A stretch of DNA of 12,932 nt, from contig JASLEW010000303.1 in the NCBI GenBank assembly GCA_030150965.1, forward strand, positions 1 through 12,932, written 5' to 3'. How positions within the stretch are numbered: position 1 is the stretch's first letter; the number at the start of each line of letters is the position of its first letter. A program made the position numbers and the translations under genes. Below are positions 7,576 through 12,932 of this stretch, in pieces. The DNA comes from Thermoanaerobaculia bacterium (lineage in GTDB: Bacteria > Acidobacteriota > Thermoanaerobaculia > Multivoradales > UBA5704). The notes below the pieces were generated by a model. The model was not told the origin of the DNA, ran no database searches, and worked only from the letters and a program-made list of their open reading frames with translations.

Positions 7576-7602
7576 AATATACCATAGGCCGAGGCGTATC
7601 AG
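7576..7602 (-). promoter_or_regulatory. Probable extended -10 promoter for the FecR-mreBCD-mrdA-rodA operon
   Basis: Read on the minus strand, TGGTATATT (7576-7584) matches the TGnTATAAT extended -10 with five of six core bases, in one of the few AT-rich spots of the window. A weak -35-like CTGATA lies at 7597-7602, with a short 15-base spacer that an extended -10 can tolerate. The predicted start near 7569 gives a leader of about 22 bases carrying the GAGGGA ribosome site of the GTG at 7547. No experiment supports it; it is a motif call only. Confidence 0.5.
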
Positions 7603-7620
7603 TCCGTTCGCGGCGGCGCC

Positions 7621-7745
7621 GGTAGTGGCTCAGTTTGCCTCCCTCTCCGGCGCGGGGAGGGCTCGGAAGCGTGAGTCTGCTGAGCGAGCGAGCTGGGCTC
7701 GCACCTCCTTTTAGCGCCTGCGAGGGAGCAAACTGAGCCACTACC
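7621..7745. repeat. Inverted-repeat element resembling a REP doublet (REPIN-like)
   Basis: GGTAGTGGCTCAGTTTGC (7621-7638) is exactly reverse-complementary to 7728-7745. With one bulged base the arms extend to 7621-7645 and 7722-7745. Each half also folds on itself: CCCTCTCC (7641-7648) with GGGGAGGG (7654-7661), and CTCGCA (7698-7703) with TGCGAG (7719-7724). Both arms start with GTAG when read inward, the head tetranucleotide typical of REP sequences. Two REPs in inverted orientation make a REPIN. No transposase lies within it. The alternative readings are a MITE-like remnant or a long transcript hairpin after the upstream gene. Copy number in the genome is unknown. Confidence 0.6.
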
Positions 7746-9789
7746 GCGGCGCCGGCGCGCCGGTCAGCGCGGCCAGGCGGCGGACCTCGGCGAGGGCCGC
7801 GTCCACCTGGTCGGAAGGGCGGATGCGGGCGGCGGCGGCGAGCTCGGTGGCGGCCCTCCCCAGCTCGCCGCGGTAGAGGCTGATCGCGCCGGCGAAGTAG
7901 AGGGCGCGCTGGTTGGCCGGGTTGGCGGCCAGCAGCCGCGCCAGCTCGGCCCGGGCGGCGGCGGCGGCGCGCGGGTCGGCGGCCAGCGCGCGCAGGCCCG
8001 GACGGCCGCCGAAGGGAGGGAAGAGGCGCAGCTCGCGCTCGCGGAGCAGGGCGGCGTGGCGGCCGTCGCGGCGCACGTAGAGGGCGCAGAAGTCGTCCCA
8101 GTAGACGAGCCCGAAACGGCCGGCGGCGGCGTCCGGCGCGATGCCCGGCGCGTCGTGCTCGGCGATGAGCAGCCAGTCGCAGCCGTAGCGTTGGGCGGTG
8201 GCGGCGAAGGGGGTGGTGGCCACCTCGCGCACCAGCTCCGCGAACACGTCGTTGCGCCCGTCCCAGAACACCGGTACCCCCAGGCGCCAGCCGATGAAGC
8301 CGCCGTAGTTCTGATGGTTGAAGAGGCGGCTGCCGGGGCCGGCGATCCCCCGCGAGGCGGCGAAGCGCAGCGCCGCCTCCGGGAACATCTCGGCGATCAG
8401 GCCGCCCGCGGCCGGCGGCCGGCGGACCCAGCCGGCGATGGCCCCGGCCAGCGTCCCCGGCACCACCGGCAGGAGGAAGAGGGCGGCCAGCGCCGCCGCC
8501 AGGGCGGGGCGGCCGGCGAGGCCGGCCAGGCCGGAGGGTGGCTCTGCCGCGGCCGGGGCGGCCGGGCCCGAGGTGGCCGGAGCGGCGGCGGCGGCCGGCG
8601 GAGCGGCTGACGGCGCCTCCATGCCGGGAGGGGCGGGTGCCGGCGCCGGCATCGCCGGAGCTGGCGGCGGCGGCAGGACGAGGAGCTTGTAGAGGACCGG
8701 CAGGCCGATCACCACCAGGTCGAAGACGAAGCGGTGGCTGAGGAGCGAGAGCAGCGAGAAGAGCGCGACCGCCGCCGCCTCGGCCGGCGCCAGGCGGCGC
8801 GCCTGGCGGAGCGGCAGGAGCGCCAGGAGGAGGAGCACCAGGAGCAGCCAGAGCGGCGCCGCGGCGCCGGCGGCGGCCGGGACGCCGGGGGTGAAGTGCC
8901 CCAGCTCCCAGGGGATGCCGCTGCCGTAGAGGATGCGGGCGAGCAGCAGCGGATAGAGCGGCGCCGCGGCGCCGTTGGGGTTCGCCAGGGTGAGCGCCGC
9001 CGCCAGGGCGAGCGTCCCGAGACCGAACAGCGCATCGCGCGGCGGCGAGGCGAGGCCGGCGCCTGAGCCTCCGGCACTAGCTGCGCCGCCCTCAGGGTGC
9101 CCGGCCCACCCGCGGCGGCGCCAGAGCGCCGGGGCGAGCGGCTCGGCGGCGTGGAGCGCCAGCAGCAGCAGGCCGAAGAGCACCCCCGAGTGCAGGTTGG
9201 CCCACGGCCAGAGAACCGCCGCCGCGGCCACCAGCCAGAAGCGGCGCCCGGTGGCGCGGTGGCGGTCGAGGAGGAGCAGCAGCACGGCCAGCAGCAGCTC
9301 GCCGGCCAGCGCCGCGCGCAGGAAGATCTCGAGCGACGAGGCCCAGAGGCCGAGCGCGAGCAGCGCCAGGAGCAGCAGCAGGCGCGGCAGCCAACCGGCC
9401 AGGCGCCCGCCGCCGGGGCCGTCGCCGCCCCTGGCGGCGTCCCGCACCAGCAGCCAGGCGCGCCAGGCGACCGCGGCGAAGATCGCCAGCGCCAGGACGC
9501 CGGTCGCCGCCACCAGCCCGGCCGCGCCGGCGGCGCGCCAGAGCAGGTGGGCCAGGAGCGAGAAGCCCCACTCGTGGGTGATCCAGCGCGCGCCGAAGCG
9601 GGTGTAGGAGAGCAGGTCGGTGAGCGGTACCCGGTGGTGGGCGGCGATCCAGGCGCCGGTGCGCAGGTGCCAGAAGAGGTCGTCGTGCACCAGCGGCTGG
9701 ACCGACCAGGCGAGCGCCAGCGTCACGGCGCCTGCAAGCGCCGCCCCCGCCGCCAGGAAGCGGAGCACGCCGCGGAGCGTCAGCGCCAA
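7741..9789 (-). CDS. GT-C-like polytopic membrane protein with C-terminal TPR-like tail
   Basis: The specific function is not known. The 682 residues begin with a membrane span, and then HDDLFWHLRTGAWIAAHHRV (35-54) and SYTRFGARWITHEWGF (61-76). This acidic first loop is typical of GT-C glycosyltransferase-like membrane proteins, where an Asp in that loop is catalytic; D36/D37 are the candidates. About ten or more spans follow. After a Pro/Ala-rich linker (374-418) and another span come NHQNYGGFIGW (491-501) and FWDGRNDVF (508-516), a motif pair that I recall from this uncharacterised family. Residues 611-675 form paired helices like TPR units. The TTG start at 9789 has GAGG seven bases upstream; a GTG at 9768 is an alternative. 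The substrate could be a lipid-linked sugar. The stop codon lies within the inverted-repeat element. Confidence 0.75.
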   Translation of the reverse strand: MALTLRGVLRFLAAGAALAGAVTLALAWSVQPLVHDDLFWHLRTGAWIAAHHRVPLTDLLSYTRFGARWITHEWGFSLLAHLLWRAAGAAGLVAATGVLALAIFAAVAWRAWLLVRDAARGGDGPGGGRLAGWLPRLLLLLALLALGLWASSLEIFLRAALAGELLLAVLLLLLDRHRATGRRFWLVAAAAVLWPWANLHSGVLFGLLLLALHAAEPLAPALWRRRGWAGHPEGGAASAGGSGAGLASPPRDALFGLGTLALAAALTLANPNGAAAPLYPLLLARILYGSGIPWELGHFTPGVPAAAGAAAPLWLLLVLLLLALLPLRQARRLAPAEAAAVALFSLLSLLSHRFVFDLVVIGLPVLYKLLVLPPPPAPAMPAPAPAPPGMEAPSAAPPAAAAAPATSGPAAPAAAEPPSGLAGLAGRPALAAALAALFLLPVVPGTLAGAIAGWVRRPPAAGGLIAEMFPEAALRFAASRGIAGPGSRLFNHQNYGGFIGWRLGVPVFWDGRNDVFAELVREVATTPFAATAQRYGCDWLLIAEHDAPGIAPDAAAGRFGLVYWDDFCALYVRRDGRHAALLRERELRLFPPFGGRPGLRALAADPRAAAAARAELARLLAANPANQRALYFAGAISLYRGELGRAATELAAAARIRPSDQVDAALAEVRRLAALTGAPAPR

Positions 9790-9841
9790 GCCGGGGCCTC
9801 GGGCGAAGGAGCGGGCTGAGGCCGGTTTGCCGGCTCCGTCC

Positions 9842-9866
9842 CCCTCCCTCGGCGGTGCGGGGAGGG
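9842..9866. repeat. Intergenic GC hairpin similar to part of the 7621-7745 element
   Basis: CCCTCCC (9842-9848) pairs with GGGAGGG (9860-9866), plus one wobble pair, around a ten-base loop. The surrounding text (a GTTTGCC at 9824-9830, then a TCCCTC, then CGGCG and GCGGGGAGGG) follows the same order as 7633-7661 inside the inverted-repeat element. It may therefore be a diverged single copy of the same repeat. It sits in the divergent region between the GT-C-like gene and the foldase gene. Confidence 0.4.
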
Positions 9867-9889
9867 CGCGGCGGCGCGCTCGGGCGCGG

Positions 9890-9919
9890 TTGTGCCTGGC
9901 CGGCGGCGGCTGGTAAAGT
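9890..9919 (+). promoter_or_regulatory. Candidate promoter for ppiD-ruvA
   Basis: TGGTAAAGT (9911-9919) resembles an extended -10, with four of six core bases and an upstream TG. A weak -35-like TTGTGC lies at 9890-9895, with an 18-base spacer. The predicted transcript would start near 9926 and leave a leader of about 40 bases containing a hairpin and the ribosome site. The same TGG-TA beginning occurs in the candidate promoter at 7576. It is a motif call only. Confidence 0.35.
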
Positions 9920-9933
9920 CTTGGTCCCTCTGT

Positions 9934-9952
9934 CGCCTCGCGGCACGAGGCG
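9934..9952 (+). other. Leader hairpin abutting the ppiD ribosome-binding site
   Basis: CGCCTCG (9934-9940) and CGAGGCG (9946-9952) form a perfect seven-pair stem with a five-base loop. The AAAGGAG ribosome site (9953-9959) starts at the very next base, seven bases before the ATG at 9967. The stem leaves the ribosome site free, so it more likely stabilises the 5' end or keeps the site single-stranded than blocks it. Confidence 0.5.
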
Positions 9953-9966
9953 AAAGGAGTAGGTGC

Positions 9967-11907
9967 ATGCTCAAGGTCCTGCGGGAGAACGTGAAGTATC
10001 TGAGCTGGATTCTATGGGTCATTATCGGCCTGTTCGTGCTCTTTGTGTTCGTCGATTTCGGCACCGGCGTGCGCAGCCGCGGCCAGGTGTCCTGGGCCGC
10101 CAAGGTGGGCCACGAGACCATCTCGGAGGCCGAGTTCCAGCAGAGCTACCAGTCCCTGGACCGGCGGCTGCAGCAGATGTACGGCGAGCAGTACACCCCC
10201 GAGGTCGCCAAGCAGATGCAGGTGCCCCTCCAGGCGCTCAACCAGGCGGTCAACGACCGGATCCTGCTGCGCGAGGCGCGCCGCGCCGGCCTGACGGTGA
10301 GCGACGGCGAGGTGAGCGACGAGGTCCTCTCCATGCCCGCCTTCCTCGACAGCCAGGGGAGCTTCGTCGGTCAGCAGCGCTACAGCCAGATCCTGGCGCA
10401 GAACCGCTACACCGTGGGGAGCTTCGAGGAGACGGTGCGCAACGACCTGCTGAAGCGCAAGCTCTACGAGGCCCTCTCCGCCGGGCTCTACGTCGGCGAC
10501 GCCGAGCTGGAGCGCACCTACCGCGAGCAGGTGGAGCGCGCCAAGGTCCGCTACATCGAGGTGCCGCGCACCCAGTTCGCCGACCTGGTGGTGCCGCCGG
10601 CCGAGGTGGCCTCCTGGTTCAATCAGCACCGCGCGGACTTCCGCCTGCCCGAGCAGCGCCAGGCGGCCTACCTCCTGGTCGAGCCGGCGCAGCTGGTCAA
10701 CCAGGTGAAGCTGAGCGACGCCGACCTGGAGGCCTACTACCGCGCGCACCAGGACGAGTTCAAGCAGGAGGAGCAGGTGCGCGCCAGCCACATCCTGCTC
10801 CAGATCAACGACAAGCGCACCGATGCCGAGGCCAGGAGGCAGCTCGAGGAGATCAAGCAGCGCATCGAGAAGGGCGAGGATTTCGGCGCCGTGGCGCGCC
10901 AGGTTTCGGAGGACCCGGGCAGCAAGGCCAACGGCGGCGACCTCGGCTTCTTCGGCCGCGGCCACATGGTCAAGGAGTTCGAGCAGGCGGCCTTCTCGGC
11001 GCCGGTGGGGCAGCTGGTCGGCCCGGTCAAGTCGCCGTTCGGCTACCACCTGCTCAAGGTGACCGGCCGCCGCGCCGGCGGCGTGCAGCCGTTCGCCGAG
11101 GTGCGCGCCCAGCTCCAGTCGCGCCTGGGCTTCGACAAGGCGCGCGAGCTGGCGGAGAGCAAGGCCAAGGAGCTGGCGGCCCGCCTCGCCAAGGACAGGC
11201 CGGCCAACGCCGCGGCGCTCGCCGCCCTGGCCAGGGACAACCCCGGGGTCACCTCGGGCGACACCGGCAGGTTCTCCCAGCAGGCCCCGGTGGCCGGGTT
11301 GGGTCTGGCGCAGCAGCTCAACACCGCGGTCTTCGCCGCCAAGAAGGGCGACGTGACCGGCGCCGTCGAGGTGCCGCGCGGCTGGGCAATCGCCTGGGTG
11401 GAGGACATCTTCCCGGCCCACCTGGCCGAGCTGTCCGAGGTGGAGCCGAAGGTGCGCCAGCAGCTGACCAACCAGCGCCAGCAGGAGAAGGTCATCGCGC
11501 TGCTCAACAGCAAGAAGGGCCTGCCCCTGGACGCGGTCGCCGCCGAGCTCAAGGTGCCGGTCAAGGAGAGCCCCGAGCTTTCCGCCAACGGCCAGATCCC
11601 CGGCCTCGGCTCGGTGCCGCAGCTGGTCAAGCAGGCGATGGACCTCCAGCCCGGCCAGATGGGCGGCCCGGTGCCCGACAGCCGGGGCGCGGTGCTGTTC
11701 CAGGTGGTCTCGCGCACCAGCTGGGACCCGGCCAAGTTCGCCGCCGCCAAGGACCAGACCCGGCAGAGCCTGCAGCAGCAGAAGCTGCAGTCGCTCATGT
11801 CGGCCCTCCTGGAGCGCCGCAAGCGCGACCTGGGAGTGGACTACAACCGCCAGCTGCTCGCCCGGTACGGCATCTCACCCGACGGCCAGCAGCAGCAGAT
11901 CGGGTAG
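9967..11907 (+). CDS. ppiD: PpiD-type periplasmic foldase (SurA-N / parvulin peptidyl-prolyl isomerase)
   Basis: This is a membrane-anchored chaperone with a parvulin domain that helps exported proteins fold at the periplasmic face of the translocon. The 646 residues begin MLKVLRENVKYLSW with one membrane span (about 13-33). A SurA-N-like chaperone region follows (about 36-265, with a conserved AVNDRILLREARRAGLTVSD). The parvulin domain (about 270-368) has RASHILLQI, SEDPGSKANGGDLGFFGRG and SPFGYHLLKV. A degenerate second parvulin-like unit follows (about 410-515, FAAKKGDVTGAVEVPRGWAI), and then a long helical C-terminus. The length and order match PpiD (E. coli 623 residues). The ATG at 9967 was chosen for its excellent AAAGGAG site; the frame is open 25 codons further upstream but without a ribosome site. 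ruvA follows after 27 bases. Confidence 0.93.
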   Translation: MLKVLRENVKYLSWILWVIIGLFVLFVFVDFGTGVRSRGQVSWAAKVGHETISEAEFQQSYQSLDRRLQQMYGEQYTPEVAKQMQVPLQALNQAVNDRILLREARRAGLTVSDGEVSDEVLSMPAFLDSQGSFVGQQRYSQILAQNRYTVGSFEETVRNDLLKRKLYEALSAGLYVGDAELERTYREQVERAKVRYIEVPRTQFADLVVPPAEVASWFNQHRADFRLPEQRQAAYLLVEPAQLVNQVKLSDADLEAYYRAHQDEFKQEEQVRASHILLQINDKRTDAEARRQLEEIKQRIEKGEDFGAVARQVSEDPGSKANGGDLGFFGRGHMVKEFEQAAFSAPVGQLVGPVKSPFGYHLLKVTGRRAGGVQPFAEVRAQLQSRLGFDKARELAESKAKELAARLAKDRPANAAALAALARDNPGVTSGDTGRFSQQAPVAGLGLAQQLNTAVFAAKKGDVTGAVEVPRGWAIAWVEDIFPAHLAELSEVEPKVRQQLTNQRQQEKVIALLNSKKGLPLDAVAAELKVPVKESPELSANGQIPGLGSVPQLVKQAMDLQPGQMGGPVPDSRGAVLFQVVSRTSWDPAKFAAAKDQTRQSLQQQKLQSLMSALLERRKRDLGVDYNRQLLARYGISPDGQQQQIG

Positions 11908-11934
11908 CCGGCGCCAGCCGGCGAAAGCGGGCCG

Positions 11935-12528
11935 ATGATCGGCCACCTCAAGGGCACGGTGATCGCCGCCACCCCCGAGCGGGTGCTGGTGGACGTGCAG
12001 GGCGTGGGCTACGAGGTCCACATCCCGCTCTCGACCTTCTACCAGATCGAGCGCGCCGGCAGCCAGGTCGCCCTCTTCATCCACACCCACCTGCGCGAGG
12101 ACGGCATCGCCCTGTTCGGCTTCGCGGCGGAGCGCGACAAGGCGCTGTTCGAGAAGCTGATCGCGGTCTCCGGCATCGGCCCGCGCCTGGCCAGGGTCGT
12201 CCTCTCGGGCATGCCGACCGAAGACCTCCTGGGCGCCCTGGCGGCGGGCGACCTGGGCCGCCTGGCCACGATCCCCGGCATCGGCCGCAAGACCGCCGAG
12301 CGCATGGTCCTGGAGCTCAGGGACAAGGTCCGCGACCTGGCCGCCACGGCCCCGGCCAGCAGTGCCGCCCCCTCCGACCACGACCAGGACGTGGTCTCCG
12401 CCCTGGTCAACCTCGGCTACAAGCCCGCCCAGGCCGAGAGGGCGGTGGCCGACGCCCGCCGCGCCAGCCCCGACCTGACCTTCCAAGACCTCCTCCGCGC
12501 CAGCCTCACCCGCCTGGCCCGCCTCTGA
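11935..12528 (+). CDS. ruvA: RuvA, Holliday-junction recognition protein
   Basis: RuvA binds four-way DNA junctions as a tetramer and loads the RuvB motor for branch migration in recombinational repair. The 197-residue product is complete. The OB-fold domain I (1-63) contains MIGHLKGTV and GVGYEVHIPL. Domain II has two helix-hairpin-helix motifs, SGIGPRLA (79-86) and IPGIGRKTAERM (113-124). A flexible Ala/Ser linker (136-147) leads to domain III (150-197, DVVSALVNLGYKPAQAERAV), which contacts RuvB. The ATG at 11935 has only a weak ribosome site, and ppiD ends 27 bases upstream, so co-transcription is likely. No ruvC lies upstream and no ruvB follows within the visible 400 bases, so the usual ruv cluster is at least partly dispersed. 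Confidence 0.97.
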   Translation: MIGHLKGTVIAATPERVLVDVQGVGYEVHIPLSTFYQIERAGSQVALFIHTHLREDGIALFGFAAERDKALFEKLIAVSGIGPRLARVVLSGMPTEDLLGALAAGDLGRLATIPGIGRKTAERMVLELRDKVRDLAATAPASSAAPSDHDQDVVSALVNLGYKPAQAERAVADARRASPDLTFQDLLRASLTRLARL

Positions 12529-12576
12529 GCGGCGCCTCGGACCAGGCCCCGGTGAAGGCGTAGTAGGCTGGTTCTC

Positions 12577-12765
12577 ATGACTTCGACCACTGACAAGGCA
12601 GGGCGAGTGGATATCGTTCGCCGGGGCCGCCGCTTCGTTGCCCGCCCTCGGACGGCGGAAGGAGATCGCACCGAGATCGACGTGGAGCAGTTGATCGAGG
12701 CGGAGCGGAACCGGTTGCACGGCGTCCCGCGAGCACCTCAAGAAGCTCCGACTCGGCTGCGCTAG
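12577..12765 (+). CDS. Small hypothetical protein, possibly a degraded gene
   Basis: A 62-codon frame begins at the ATG at 12577, 48 bases after ruvA. I do not recognise it. The product is strongly basic at first (VDIVRRGRRFVARPR), then amphipathic (IDVEQLIEAERNRLHG), with no membrane span or metal motif. There is no convincing ribosome site. Its third positions are much less GC-biased than those of its neighbours, with several codons such as ACT, GCA, CGA and CCT. Near the end, protein-like text appears in other frames (REHLKKLRLG around 12728-12757, then QLNAWLKRREALDPHARTEG around 12786-12845). This hints at a frameshifted remnant of a longer gene. It may equally be non-coding. Confidence 0.35.
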   Translation: MTSTTDKAGRVDIVRRGRRFVARPRTAEGDRTEIDVEQLIEAERNRLHGVPRAPQEAPTRLR

Positions 12766-12932
12766 ACCGCCCCCCGCCTCGAATCCAGCTCAACGCCTGG
12801 CTCAAGCGGCGCGAAGCCCTTGATCCCCATGCGCGAACGGAGGGTCCGAGGCGCCGCCGGCCCTCCCGGCGCCGCTAAGGAGCGGGCGAACCACGGCGGC
12901 TCCCTGAACGCGCACACGCGCCAGAGCCCGCG
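12766..12932. other. Right-edge region without a recognisable gene
   Basis: These 167 bases hold no start-to-stop frame of useful size, no tRNA-like fold and no known RNA motif that I can see. A GC-rich stem can form at 12855-12871 (or alternatively GGCGCCG at 12850-12856 with CGGCGCC at 12867-12873). No U-tract follows, so a terminator call is not supported. Confidence 0.5.

Noticed and set aside
7662..7720. A small RNA or tRNA gene between the inverted-repeat arms
   Set aside because: No cloverleaf, anticodon arm or known RNA motif could be found. The interior is explained by the imperfect pairing of the two halves.
9892..9966. An upstream start for ppiD adding 25 residues
   Set aside because: It would put a basic segment ahead of the typical MLKVLRENVK start and has no ribosome site. 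It overlaps the candidate promoter and leader hairpin.
10012..11421. A 469-codon minus-strand frame opposite ppiD
   Set aside because: It is an antisense shadow rich in His, Leu and Gly, with no domain and no ribosome site.
9963..12563. An 866-codon plus-strand frame overlapping ppiD and ruvA
   Set aside because: It is an out-of-frame shadow rich in Arg, Gly and Pro. The PpiD and RuvA frames carry the family motifs and ribosome sites.
12766..12830. A 22-codon minus-strand frame (MGIKGFAPLEPGVELDS...)
   Set aside because: It is too short, with no ribosome site and no recognisable similarity.

Overview
The window is a very GC-rich chromosomal segment from a Gram-negative, probably rod-shaped bacterium. 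Third codon positions are nearly all G or C, so spurious antisense reading frames are long and many. The gene content (MreBCD, PBP2, RodA, RNase E/G, a PpiD-type periplasmic foldase, a FecR-domain protein and a polytopic GT-C-like membrane protein) would suit an Acidobacteriota lineage or a deltaproteobacterial/myxobacterial one. The sequence alone does not settle which. No phage, CRISPR, rRNA or tRNA gene was seen.

Layout. Positions 1-7547 (minus strand) hold the cell-elongation cluster. In transcription order it is: a membrane-anchored FecR/FnIII/Ig-like protein, mreB, mreC, mreD, mrdA (PBP2), rodA, and the first 113 codons of an RNase E/G gene that runs off the left edge. Most joints are tight: mreC/mreD overlap by 14 bp and mrdA/rodA by 17 bp. 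The one loose joint, mreD-mrdA (226 bp), carries two strong stem-loops. A probable extended -10 promoter lies just ahead of the FecR gene. Positions 7621-7745 form an inverted-repeat element of REP-doublet type whose right arm contains the stop codon of the next gene. Positions 7741-9789 (minus) encode a GT-C-like multi-span membrane protein with a C-terminal helical repeat tail. After a divergent intergenic region, positions 9967-12528 (plus) encode a PpiD-type SurA-N/parvulin foldase and RuvA. The last 400 bases hold one small doubtful reading frame and otherwise nothing recognisable.

How the genes work together. MreB filaments, MreC/MreD, PBP2 (transpeptidase) and RodA (glycosyltransferase) form the elongasome that inserts peptidoglycan in the lateral wall. 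RNase E/G commonly sits at the end of this cluster. The unusual member is the FecR-like protein at the head of the cluster. Its periplasmic part, with a FecR domain, an FnIII-like domain and a terminal Ig-like domain, makes it a candidate envelope partner of the elongasome, which is an inference from position only. No clearly new defence or mobile system is visible. The most interesting items are this FecR protein, the REP-doublet-like element, a possible Cys3His zinc site in PBP2, and the intercistronic hairpins.
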